DNA of 64,000 bases, taken from Davidsoniella eucalypti (Eukaryota > Ascomycota > Sordariomycetes > Microascales > Ceratocystidaceae). A model generated the notes under the pieces. It saw nothing but the letters and a program-made list of their open reading frames with translations, ran no database searches and was not told the DNA's origin. The stretch lies in contig RMBW01000017.1 of the NCBI GenBank assembly GCA_004009845.1, positions 310,001 through 374,000 of the forward strand, in the 5' to 3' direction. This document shows positions 1 through 9,747 of the stretch, one piece after another. Positions within the stretch are counted from its first letter, which is position 1, and every line of letters starts with the position of its first letter. The position numbers were made by a program, and so were the translations under genes.

Positions 1-744
1 ATTTCTCTAGGAGAAGCTCGAGCTCTACTCTTGATAATTTTACAAAGGCCCAGGCTTAATTAAACCCGTTTTATATTCTTGGAACTGAACTTTTTTCTCT
101 CCCGTGGGGTAATCAACCATAACGCAGAGGCTGAAAATAAATAAAACAAGAAACCAGTACTGAAAGTAGGAAAAAACACTACAACTCGAATAAACGGCGT
201 CGGCTTCTTCCTGATATTTGTACATGAAAAAAAAGATACCTGCGAAACATAATTCAAAATATGGCACAATGATACGATCCCTCGTTTATATTAATTGTCA
301 ATTTTTTATAGTAGGGGCATCCTAGTACGCGGGTCAAAAAATGCAAGATCGAGAAAAAGCATATGATGGTGAGTTTATTTTTTTTTATCAATCACACAAT
401 CTATAGAGCACTAATAAAAAAATATGAAGCCATCCCAACCCTCCAGCCGATCTATAAAAGATAAAGAGGTAAAATATTAAATCAAATAGCATGATGGCTT
501 CCTTCGATCAAGCTTCTTTTCTTGCCCATTTTTCGGAGTCTCCGCCTAAAGTATCCCACGGTGGGATTTTTATCTAAATAAACGGTTTATTCTATTAATT
601 GAACACTGGTGATGCATTGGGAAAACGAGGTCTACACGGACTGAACGAAGTCTGTGAGCTTTTTTTTCCCGATCTTTTTCTCGTTTTCTCGCGTTCTCTC
701 TTTCTCTTCTATCTTGATCTTGATCTTAATCTTGATCTTGAACC
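1..744. other. Upstream spacer of FTR1, no gene seen
   Basis: AT-rich spacer with no open frame resembling a known protein. FTR1 homologues are often next to or divergent from a Fet3-type multicopper oxidase. No trace of one appears here, so any partner would lie left of the window. The right end (about 655-740) becomes pyrimidine-rich and contains a run of TTGATC/TTAATC hexamers at about 711-738, probably in the core promoter or 5' leader of FTR1. Confidence 0.5.
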
Positions 745-782
745 CAAGATCATATCTTATCTCATCTAAGATAGATAATCAG
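745..782 (+). promoter_or_regulatory. Cluster of GATA-factor sites upstream of FTR1
   Basis: About 150-180 bp before the FTR1 start codon there are three HGATAR-type sites: TTATCT on the plus strand (AGATAA on the minus), AGATAG and AGATAA. A fourth, weaker ATATCTT lies beside them. All fall within about 35 bp. Fungal iron uptake genes, including ftr1 homologues, are repressed under iron repletion by GATA factors of the SreA/Sre1/Urbs1 family. The site cluster is seen directly; its role here is inferred from that knowledge. Confidence 0.45.
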
Positions 783-926
783 CCCCCTTCCCCTTCCTCT
801 TCTCTTTTTATTTTTCTTACACTTGTCTACCGACACTGGGCACGTCTTTTTTCATTTTCTTTGGGCTTTTTTTTTTCATGCCATTTCTTCACTTACCACT
901 AGAAGACCTGAATTGATCAGCCCACC

Positions 927-2042
927 ATGATCTTCGCCGTTCAGATCTTCTTCATCGTCTTCCGCGAAGCCCTTGAGGCTGCCATCGTGATCTCCGTTCT
1001 TCTTTCGTTCTTAAAGAAATGTCTAGGCCAGCCAGGCCAAGATATAGCCCTGTATAAGCGCCTGGTGAAGCAGGTCTGGGTCGGCTCGGCCATCGGCCTC
1101 TTTATTGCCCTTGCTATCGGCGGTGCCTTCATCGGTGTCTTCTACGGCCTAGGCCAAGATCTATGGTCCAAGACTGAGGATCTCTGGGAAGCCATCTTCT
1201 GCATGATTGCTTCGCTGATCATCTCCATAATGGGCATTGCTCTGCTGCGCATCAACAAGATGCAGGAGAAGTGGAAGCTCAAGGTCGCAGAGAGCCTGTC
1301 GCCGGTCAAGTCGACGACTGACTGGACTAAGTGGCTCGGTGAATGGGGTCGTCGCAACGTGATGCTACTGCTGCCTCTCATCACCGTTCTTCGCGAGGGC
1401 CTCGAAGCCGTCGTCTTCATCGGCGGTGTTTCGCTATCGCTTCCTGCCAAGGCATTCCCTCTGCCCGTTGTCTGCGGTGCGCTTGCCGGCCTCCTCGTCG
1501 GCTTCTCCATCTACCGTGGTGGCAACGCCGTATCTATCCAGCTGTTCCTGATCGCCTCGACCTGTGTGCTCTATCTGATCAGCGCCGGCCTGTTCTCTCG
1601 CTCCGTCTGGTTCTTCGAGAACTACATGTTCGCGCGCAAGGTCGGCGCCGACGTTAGCGAGTCTGGCTCGGGTCCTGGCTCTTACAACATCCTCCAGTCG
1701 GTGTGGCATGTCAACTGCTGCAACCCCGAGACCGATAACGGCTGGGACGTCTTCAACGCTCTGCTGGGCTGGCAGAACAGCGCCACCTACGGCAGTGTTA
1801 TCTCGTATAACCTGTACTGGGTTGCTCTGATGGTTGCCATCGGCTTCCTGCTTTACGAAGAGCGTACTGGTGAGCTGCCGCTACAGAAGGAGACCTTGGG
1901 TCTCTTGGGCAAGGTGCCAGGCCTGCGCTCCTGGGCCGCCAAGAAGCTCTCGAAGAAGACGATCAGCGGCGATGCGGCTCTGGCCCAGGCTGCCCAGTTC
2001 CATTCGAGCGCTCCACCGGCTTCTTCTTCTTCTTCTTCGTAA
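927..2042 (+). CDS. FTR1: High-affinity iron permease Ftr1
   Basis: Plasma-membrane permease that takes up Fe3+ produced by a Fet3-type multicopper ferroxidase in the reductive iron uptake pathway. The 371-residue frame is uninterrupted and carries the two family signatures: REALE at residues 13-17 in the first membrane segment and REGLE at 156-160 in the fourth. Both are acidic/arginine motifs known to be needed for iron transport. About seven hydrophobic segments are visible, and the tail is lysine-rich then Ala/Pro/Ser-rich, ending in a Ser run encoded by a TTC/TCT repeat. Length is close to yeast Ftr1 (about 400). The start is the first ATG, directly before a hydrophobic N-terminus with no extra leader. 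No ferroxidase partner lies in the window. Regulation by an iron-sensing GATA repressor is suggested by the sites at 745-782. Confidence 0.95.
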   Translation: MIFAVQIFFIVFREALEAAIVISVLLSFLKKCLGQPGQDIALYKRLVKQVWVGSAIGLFIALAIGGAFIGVFYGLGQDLWSKTEDLWEAIFCMIASLIISIMGIALLRINKMQEKWKLKVAESLSPVKSTTDWTKWLGEWGRRNVMLLLPLITVLREGLEAVVFIGGVSLSLPAKAFPLPVVCGALAGLLVGFSIYRGGNAVSIQLFLIASTCVLYLISAGLFSRSVWFFENYMFARKVGADVSESGSGPGSYNILQSVWHVNCCNPETDNGWDVFNALLGWQNSATYGSVISYNLYWVALMVAIGFLLYEERTGELPLQKETLGLLGKVPGLRSWAAKKLSKKTISGDAALAQAAQFHSSAPPASSSSSS

Positions 2043-4672
2043 GAAAATCTCATATAGAGCCTCCTTAATGGCCCTCGTAAGAAGCTTCTATAAGATAAAG
2101 CCAAAAAATACTACATTACGCCGTATAGCTAGATTCAGGACTTGCTGCCATGTCAATGTCACGGCTATATCTTTCAAAAGGCAGTCACCCCGGCCGCTGC
2201 CACTTTTAGTCATCATATCATGATAATCATAATGCTTTCTTTCCACTTAATCTACGAAAATGCCACGTGACTTCCAGCGACACCTCTCAAAAAAACTTGC
2301 AATATAGCGTAGTATCCGTGCTTTATCAGTTAGCCGCATGGTTCCAAAGTAGATCTTTTTAATTTCTTCCGGTCAAGCAAACAAAATTAAGCAAATATCG
2401 ACAAGCCGTGTTCTCGACGTCACCAAGTCTTTCACCTTTTGCGTTCCTGTGCATTCCCTGATCCCTGCAGCTCTTCTGCCTTTCCGACTAACACATAAGA
2501 AGCGAGAGTCCACTTTGATAGTCTTGGCCTTTTTTTTTTTTGCCATTATCCTAGTCAAGACTATAAATTGCCGGTAGACGAAAAAAAAAAGCTTGATCAG
2601 ATAACAAAAAAGCTTCCGATCTAGATTTTCCTAGTTGAAAGCTACCTAGCTTCCTAATAGGGTCGGTCTAGATTTAGTGCGGAATTACTTCAAATAGAGG
2701 CTTCTAAAACCGAATATGGGAGAGGAACTTTCATGGCCTTCTAAGAACTTTGATAAGCAAGCACACGTTATTCTGTCTTTCTATAATAACTGAAGTCTAA
2801 AAACGAACTTGTAAATTGCAACTAAAATTTCACCAACTTCAATCAGTAATGGCTAGTCACGAATTATCCATTCATTGCCTTGACATTTGATCTCATTCTA
2901 ATTTCGGTCTCCCCATACACCCGATGTCTTGAATCAACAATGCCACAAGGGCCAATGCAATATCTTATCATATCAGATTCTACATCCGAGCTATTATCAG
3001 ATCACATCTTATCAATCCAGCCAATCAATCAGTTCAGCCCACTAATCAATCCGGTTTTTCCCTTATCCACCCCTAATTCAAGTCTGTTCTCCCGCGTCTT
3101 TTTGCCCCCTCACCTTCTTCATCTTCGTTCCGGACTACTATGTATTCATATGGTTGTTCCAGGCTAGATTACGTCAAGTTCGTTCTTCTTCAGCTTGCTC
3201 GTTGATTCTTCTGTTTATCCTTCTCCAACTCTAACCCATGCCGTACATTGTACCGCCAGACAAATATTTAGGATCTACTAAAAATCAATAGAGCCAGTCA
3301 CAATTATTCGTATATTACGTCTGGAATAGGCCGTGGTGGGTACGTGCAGTCAATATGTATCTGTACAGATATACAAGACGCTATTGGCGTAAGGAATGAG
3401 AAAATATGATGTCTGAGATATAACCTATAGTCACTGTCGTTCATTAATATTAATATACTTATAGCATATTAGTTATGCCACCAATCTAAGCTCCGCTAAC
3501 TTCTCACTTGCCCAGCGTAATATGATATGTCAAACGTGTCAATCTACAAACACAATCACTTAGCTTGCAATACGTCTTTCCTCTTTTGTGATCTTGATAT
3601 ATCAGCGATATGCTATGTATCATGAGCTTTGTTCCAATCTAATCTGATAAAAGTTTGACGTAAAAGTGGGGACTTCTAAGAAAAAGGGTACTTAGCCCCA
3701 CAAAATATCATGTACTTTCTATGTAGTTTTCAAAAGCTGCCAACTGGCAGAGTGCTTAGGTTTTTTTTCTTTTCTTTTTTTTTAATTCATTAATCTTATA
3801 GAGCTATGAAAATGTAAAAGCTTCTGGAGAGTCTAGAGTACATAATATTACCTCTTTCTTGACTTTTTCTCTCTCTTCCTTCTACGTAAAGATAAGCTTA
3901 CTATCCCGCATGCTTACTACTATCTGTACGATCCTCCACTCTAGTCGCCGACATCCATGTTCGGGCTTGTCTCTTCCTTACAGATACATCACTTTTATAT
4001 ACATAGTATATCACGTGTATACGTACAGTATCAGACATAATTCCAACGTTAACGCAACAACCAAAACACGCAGTTTAATATCGTAGATATTCCTGCCGGA
4101 AGATCGCACTTAGTGCTACTACTATACTTTCCTGATAAGCTGTCACATGCCCTAACGTAGCTGATGTTCTTGTAGTCAAATCTGGACATTCTAACGATCT
4201 ATTTCTTCGGATTTATAGCATCAATAAGCCTGCTCTCAATCTGTGGAATCACTACTCGTGCGCAACTGGGCGTATGGTAGACACCGCTATAATGGCCTGA
4301 TCTCTGCCGTTCTTCACTCACCTTTATCGCCGATACTCCGATTCAGGTCCCCAATGTAACCCTAACTAGTGCCATTTTGTACTTATACCGCCATCCTTTA
4401 TGTAACCCTACTCTTGAGCCTCTATTCTTATACTTTACAATGTTGTATATCTGTCATGACATCACATCTCACGCCTCTCTTTAATATTGCAAAAGCGTAT
4501 ATAGGGTAGCGTTCATGATACTAAATATGTACATAAGATAGGATATACAAAAGAATATCATGTACTATTATTAAGCGGTTAATGCCTGTCTCATACAACC
4601 GTCGTTGATACTATGATGTTGACTATACTGTATATGTAAATCTTGATTCGCACCTTGATATCCTGGCTATGT
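2043..4672. other. 2.6 kb spacer between FTR1 and RTT109, no gene seen
   Basis: AT-rich intergenic DNA between the FTR1 stop and the RTT109 stop (tail-to-tail). There are only short open frames without family resemblance. Visible details are a CACGTGA at 2264-2270, T-runs near 3760-3783, and two copies of ATGTAACCCTA-like sequence at 4353-4366 and 4399-4410. Confidence 0.5.
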
Positions 4673-6241
4673 CTAGTTCTTCGCCTTCTTGCGCACTAAG
4701 CCGGTGCTGAGAACATTAACAACTGGCGGCTTGACATCTGAGTCCTGTCTCTTACGCTTGACAAGACCGCTTATATTGTTTACCGTCTGTCCCTGTCCCT
4801 CACTGCCATTACCGACAGCCTCTGTGCTGGCTGTGGTAGAATCACCTTGACTAGCAATAGTCTGTGTAGGTTCCGCTGTACCTTGGACAACTGCTCCCCA
4901 GCACTTGCCAGCACCGACCTGCTTGATCCATTGCTTCGTACTGTTTGCCGCGATATCCAACTTGGCAAAGTCTAAGCGCAGTAGGAGCTCGTATAGGCGC
5001 TTATAATCGGTATCATCAACTATGATCTCACCACGGGTCGCAAGAGGCCATGAATAGAATGCAGTGAGCTCAGGCTTTTTTAGCATATTCTTCTTGCGAT
5101 GCGTTTTGATATGAGGCTCGCGTGGGATGATGGGCCCAGTCAACTTTCTCTTCTTCTTCTTCTTCTTGTCGTTCTTGGCTATTGGCTTCTTGGTAGCTAT
5201 AGCAGGTGTTGTCGTAGTGGCAATAGGTATAGGTTTTACCAGGTTATTTGGTGTGTCAAATATAGCCCATAGGAAGCCTGTCATGCGGCCACTGGAGCAT
5301 TCATTGCGGAACGCCATCATATCCCAGAACTGATCAATATTATGCACACTCTTCCATAGGCCACGCTCCTTGTAACGTGATGTTTTATGAGCTTCATCGT
5401 CGAGTTCGTCACGGAAGCGACACTTTGGATCATCGTCGTAGCTGGGAATTAGACAGCGTGGAGGAAGATCGTCGCCCGCAAAAGTAGTCAAAAGCTTCAG
5501 CGGATGTGTGAACGACCAGTTCTTGCTTGCTTCAGAAGTGCGAGGTACTAGCGCACGGGTCTCGTAGTGGTCGAGCCCAGGAACGACTAGATATGCCTTG
5601 ATTTCCTTCCATACGCCTTCGTCATGTTTCGCAGCTGGTGGCGCTTCAATGATCGGGTTGACTACGCGACACCACCATTTCACTAGTCCGTAATCATCAA
5701 GCACATGCTTTCCCTTGTTCTCGATGCTGCCCGGGAATAGATACTGGTCCTGCGCACGCGCGAATAAACTAACGACGAAGCGCACGTCCTGGCGCCGCCG
5801 TCCCTCAATCAGATACTCGATGAACGCGGTACTTATAGTGCGGATCGGCGACGGCGTGCCCTTTGGCAGCTTAAGGAGGTGCAGATATCCGGTGGAATCG
5901 GCTTTGGAAACAAAGAGTGTCGTCGAGTATTTGGTAGTGTAGAGGAAGATCTCTAGCGCAAGAACAAGTACAGGTTTGACGCTGCCATCATCGTCCGTCA
6001 CATCGATGGAGATGGCAAGGAAGTGAGATTCGCAATATGTTCGATCGGGCTTCTGATTAGGCGGAGCAGAATATAGCGGCTCTCTGCGAGAGGGCGGAGT
6101 CGAGATATAGTACACACCGAATTTGAAGCTTTGGGGAAGCGCAGTTGCGAGCTTGGCTAGAAGAGGTGAAGTAGAAGAACTTGAACCAGATGAGCTGCTT
6201 ACTTTGCGCTCTGGCTCGACTGGTTTGGGTGGAGGTTCCAT
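4673..6241 (-). CDS. RTT109: Histone acetyltransferase Rtt109 (H3K56)
   Basis: Fungus-specific histone acetyltransferase that works with the chaperones Asf1 and Vps75 to acetylate H3 Lys56 (and N-terminal H3 lysines) on newly made histones in replication-coupled nucleosome assembly and genome stability. Single exon, 522 residues. Family blocks in order: ISTPPSRREPL near 46-57, KHVLDDYGLVKWW at 178-190, YLVVPGLDHYETRALVP at 217-233, NWSFTHP at 241-247, PRCLIPSYDDDPKCRF at 261-276, FWDMMAFRNECSSGRMTGFLW at 305-325. The DDPK element corresponds to the yeast catalytic-region aspartates and the auto-acetylated lysine (K290 in yeast, about K273 here). A basic run of K/R around residue 360 is a likely nuclear localisation signal. 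A low-complexity insert and a Ser/Thr/Gln-rich C-terminal stretch make it longer than yeast Rtt109 (436). It is divergent from MRPL15 across a 572-bp promoter region. Confidence 0.93.
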   Translation of the reverse strand: MEPPPKPVEPERKVSSSSGSSSSTSPLLAKLATALPQSFKFGVYYISTPPSRREPLYSAPPNQKPDRTYCESHFLAISIDVTDDDGSVKPVLVLALEIFLYTTKYSTTLFVSKADSTGYLHLLKLPKGTPSPIRTISTAFIEYLIEGRRRQDVRFVVSLFARAQDQYLFPGSIENKGKHVLDDYGLVKWWCRVVNPIIEAPPAAKHDEGVWKEIKAYLVVPGLDHYETRALVPRTSEASKNWSFTHPLKLLTTFAGDDLPPRCLIPSYDDDPKCRFRDELDDEAHKTSRYKERGLWKSVHNIDQFWDMMAFRNECSSGRMTGFLWAIFDTPNNLVKPIPIATTTTPAIATKKPIAKNDKKKKKKRKLTGPIIPREPHIKTHRKKNMLKKPELTAFYSWPLATRGEIIVDDTDYKRLYELLLRLDFAKLDIAANSTKQWIKQVGAGKCWGAVVQGTAEPTQTIASQGDSTTASTEAVGNGSEGQGQTVNNISGLVKRKRQDSDVKPPVVNVLSTGLVRKKAKN

Positions 6242-6813
6242 GGATGGCTATATTATAGAATTATGTATGAAAACGACAAGACGAGGAGGTTTGGTGGAAA
6301 AGACAGGTTGAACCAACTATCCTTATGTGATGAATCTGGGATTTTAATGAAGCTTGGGGCTGCTTAATACGAAGAATATGCAATATTGAGCAAACACTGC
6401 TATTTTCAAGCTTGTTTCCTTTTTTGCTTTGCGACAAACAATTGCCGTACCGAGCAGGGAAGCTTTATGACCCTAAGAAACCCTAGTACAATGCCCCACT
6501 GGGCAAGCTTCACGTGACCCAATTGGGAAAAGTTGCTTCGCAAAATTCAAGATTTTGACGATAAATCGTTAAACCCACGTTAGAAGAGGTGAGATTTTTG
6601 ATACGTCCTGTTGTTAATGAGCCTACCCGTCCAGTCAACTATCGATCTCTTATATGAGATCTGAGACTTTTGCTCAATTCTACTTTGAATTAACCTTAAT
6701 TGCCGTCTACTTCCATCGTCTTGTGCCAAACTATTAGCACTTCACCCCGCCTACATCCGACCATCTTGAACTTTCCATCACGCTCGATCGATACAATACA
6801 TAGAATACCTGAC
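6242..6813. promoter_or_regulatory. Divergent promoter region of RTT109 and MRPL15
   Basis: This 572-bp interval separates the start codons of two divergent genes. It contains CACGTGAC at 6511-6518 and two ACCCTA elements at 6469-6476 and 6478-6485. The same combination occurs in the HSH49/URM1 divergent promoter (46422-46769). No TATA box was assigned. An in-frame ATG at 6700 could extend MRPL15, but the 6814 ATG gives the better mitochondrial presequence. Confidence 0.45.
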
Positions 6814-7772
6814 ATGGCCTCCCGGAAATCGTGCTCCATGACGGCGCGGCGCATTGCCTCCCCAGCCACCCCGCAGCTCATGGCTCGCCGTAGTCTCAGC
6901 AGCACGACCACCTCTTTGAGTAGCCACTACGACAACCAAAGCGCCGCCGACAGGCCGCGGTGGTCATACACTCCAGCTGCCATGAAGGCACCCTTCTCGC
7001 CTCACGTCACCAAGGATCCCCGGCGCTCGATCTGGGCGGTTAACGAGGACCCGGATGTGTTAGATACTATGTATAGCCGACTGCTGGGTAGAGACGGAGC
7101 ACGCTTTTTGACGGATGAGTTGAAGTGGTTAGCAGTTACGCACAAAAGTTTCGACCAAGGTAGACGAGGCATGAATGATCGTCTGGCGTACTTGGGTATG
7201 TTGCTATATTTGCTTCTTTTTGGGGGTCTTAAGCTCTTTTCCCCGAGTTCCTGTGGGATACACCTATGTCCATATGATACTAACAATACTTGACAGGCCG
7301 TATGGCGATTCTGCACGAATCTGCCAAGGTCATTGCCACAGCTCCAGTGGACGAGTCTCTAGTTACTCCCGATAAATTCGGCCGTGTGCCATTCCAAAAT
7401 CCCCAGCTCGCCGGCCTTGACAACCTAACCCACGAGCAGCCTCAACACGTTGTCTCGGTTGATGCCGTTGAGCGTGTAGCTCTAGAAGTTGGTTTGATCA
7501 AGGTGCTTAGATGGAAGCCTCGCATGGTAAGTCTCGCACTCTATATGCCCATGCTGTTGTAGACTATTCCTTCATGTTGATTCTCGCGAGGATGACTATA
7601 TCGCTAACACTCGAATCTTTAGCCTGAAAACCTCGCTGCATCAGGCCAGTCTGTCGTTCTGAACAGTGCTATTCAAGCCATCTTTGGAGCGTTATTACTT
7701 CAACATGGTTCTGAGTTCACTAGCAAGTTGATCCGTGAGCGCCTTCTTGCGCGTATCCGCATGGCTAAATAA
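6814..7772 (+). CDS. MRPL15: Mitochondrial large-subunit ribosomal protein mL57 (Mrpl15), RNase III-like fold
   Basis: Structural protein of the mitochondrial large ribosomal subunit whose core is a catalytically inactive RNase III-like domain. Exons are 6814-7195, 7297-7526 and 7623-7772 (253 residues). Introns are GTATGT..CAG with a perfect TACTAAC branch site at 7278-7284, and GTAAGT..TAG with GCTAAC. The N-terminus (residues 1-32) is rich in Arg/Ser/Ala and lacks acidic residues, as expected of a mitochondrial targeting sequence. The RNase III-type helices follow: LKWLAVTHKSFDQG.RGMNDRLAYLGR across the first splice junction, then NSAIQAIFGALLLQHGSEF near the end. Acidic catalytic residues of active RNase III are not apparent. 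An in-frame ATG at 6700 is open but would bury the presequence. Confidence 0.88.
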
Positions 7773-8499
7773 GCATGTGTTTTATGTCTTGCTAGCGATG
7801 ATCTTAGCTTGTCTAACGCATCTCAAAAGTCTATGTCTTTCAACCCGTTTTTTAGTCTCGAAGGGCGCAGGTCTATAAAGACTAAGTCTTTTCGTTGACT
7901 AGAGCGTACGTTCCTTATATCTACCCAAAACCACATCCATGTATCAACACACCAGCCCTTCTGTTACTATAGTCGCTGTTACTTTTTTTTTGTCTACCTA
8001 TCATTCTACATCTTCTTGCTGACAGAGCCTGCATGAAGATAATCATATGTACTACTATTACTACTACTATTGCCACTGCTTCCTGTCCATCTCCATTACT
8101 ATATATAGCTTTGAACACATCTAGGCATGGTTGTTAACGCCACGAAACAATGAAAAGAATATTCAAGAAACAAAACAAGATAAAGCGTCAAATAATATAA
8201 TGAAATATGAGAGTCTAGCAAATGCAAAAATTTATGATACTAAAAGGGAAACGTCAGAACAAAGAAACAGTGATTATCGAACCCAAGCATTAAAAATCAA
8301 AACACCAAATACCCCCTATCCCGAAATAGAGATATCATTAGTAACCAATGTAAACGCCATTATACAGCCACTTATGGCGTGATAAAAACAAGAATAAATA
8401 GGCGATGTAGGACTTCCAACTAGAAAGTTTATATCCTATCACGCACTCAATGCAAAGTAGGAAAAAAAGATAGTTACAACAAAAAAGAAACTCGTAAAA
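7773..8499. other. 3' spacer between MRPL15 and the 2EXR gene
   Basis: AT-rich convergent intergenic region holding the 3' ends of both flanking genes. A short (ACT/ATT)n stretch lies near 8047-8075. The open frame at 8131-8382 is Asn/Lys/Ile-rich with no family resemblance and is treated as non-coding. Confidence 0.5.
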
Positions 8500-9747
8500 T
8501 CACTGGTCGTTTGGTGGTTGAAATGTAACCACTCGACTTCCGGTTCCTAAGACACTGTCTTCCCAGATTAACTGAAGACCGTGTGTCTCGTGATGTATGC
8601 CCTTGTCCGAGGATTTTTGCTCGTCGTAGAGCGGCACCATCTGGGCTCTGATGGTGTGAAGAGCCGCATGTGTTCCTCCCGAGACCTTGTTCTTGAGAGC
8701 CGGCCGGGTCATGCGAGCCAGGGCTAGCTTGAGATAGTCGACAACGCGTTCGTCCCGCATCTGATGGAGAAATCCTTCCTTGAAATTCAGAGCCCTGGCG
8801 TTGAAGCGACCAACAAAAACTAGCCATGTCTTCAAAAGCAAGGTAGACTCGGAGAGCGAAAGCATGCCGTTGCTAGCCTGGATCTTCAGCTTGAATGGGC
8901 TGACAGGGCTTTCGCTGGCACCGAAATGATGAGGACCCTCGAGTTGGGGATCCCAGGCACACAGGTCGTTGAGGAGGACAACGGCTGGAATATGCGCATG
9001 CTGCGGCATGTATAGGACCAAATCCCATTCGGGATTAATGTGAGCGTGGGTTGCAACAGGATTCCGCTGCTCACTGGGAGGTGCGTTTGTATGGGAAGGC
9101 AGGCCCAATGGAAGGTGAATGCGGTAGAAGCGCAGAGAAATAGCACGTGATTCATGGCAAGCGCGCATTAGTGCGGGCGATTGGTTCTGCGTGTACCAAC
9201 GCACGTCGCTGGCTATTTGGCCCTGCCCATTCGGTGCTGCGCTGATCTGCGTGGTGTTGAGCGAGCCAGTCAGAATGACGACGCGGCACTGACGCATGGC
9301 CATTAGCCAAATCTCATGGCGCAGTTCGTACGGCAATTGAGTGAAGTAGTGGAATTCCGTCGGGGCGCTGGAAATTGAAACAGAGCTGACGGCGGATGTA
9401 AGGGCGGCCGACGAGTCGGTACCATTACTATTGGATGACGAGGGGTTGATGTCGTCGGAGGCGGGGCCGCTAGATAAAGACGGGGCAGGAACCACAATGG
9501 GGCCGCCTGACTCGTGAGACTGACGCATCATGGGCGTCCAGTCGGCCATGGCAAAGCCGCTACTAGACTCGAAATCACTTAGCGCCGTCCGACACTGCTG
9601 CGGTGGTATGGCGGAGAGTATGAAGCGGTTGCTGGAAAACGAATGAGAGTTGGCGTGGGAGGGCGAGTGTGTATGTCCTGAATGTCCGGACCCGACCAGC
9701 ACGGGCGGCGAGTAGGCGCGGTGGGAGATGAACGATGTGACAATCAT
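8500..9747 (-). CDS. 2EXR-domain protein of unknown function
   Basis: 415-residue single-exon protein. Residues about 132-160 read FHYFTQLPYELRHEIWLMAM..CRVVIL, followed at 191-208 by PALMRACHESRAISLRFY. This is the signature of the 2EXR domain, an F-box-like module greatly expanded in Pezizomycotina and of undefined biochemical role. The first 130 residues are low-complexity Ser/Pro/His/Asn. A second in-frame Met at residue 67 (MADWTPMM) is an alternative start. The C-terminal half has mixed helical character and no other recognised domain. The 5' side faces a very long gene-free interval (9748-16264), so an extended leader is possible but not shown. Confidence 0.82.
   Translation of the reverse strand: MIVTSFISHRAYSPPVLVGSGHSGHTHSPSHANSHSFSSNRFILSAIPPQQCRTALSDFESSSGFAMADWTPMMRQSHESGGPIVVPAPSLSSGPASDDINPSSSNSNGTDSSAALTSAVSSVSISSAPTEFHYFTQLPYELRHEIWLMAMRQCRVVILTGSLNTTQISAAPNGQGQIASDVRWYTQNQSPALMRACHESRAISLRFYRIHLPLGLPSHTNAPPSEQRNPVATHAHINPEWDLVLYMPQHAHIPAVVLLNDLCAWDPQLEGPHHFGASESPVSPFKLKIQASNGMLSLSESTLLLKTWLVFVGRFNARALNFKEGFLHQMRDERVVDYLKLALARMTRPALKNKVSGGTHAALHTIRAQMVPLYDEQKSSDKGIHHETHGLQLIWEDSVLGTGSRVVTFQPPNDQ

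Noticed and set aside
2373..2558. Minus-strand frame with MAKKKKAKTIKVDSRFL start
   Set aside because: The Lys run comes from a poly-T tract; a basic short protein is tempting but there is no family match, and no intron fits.
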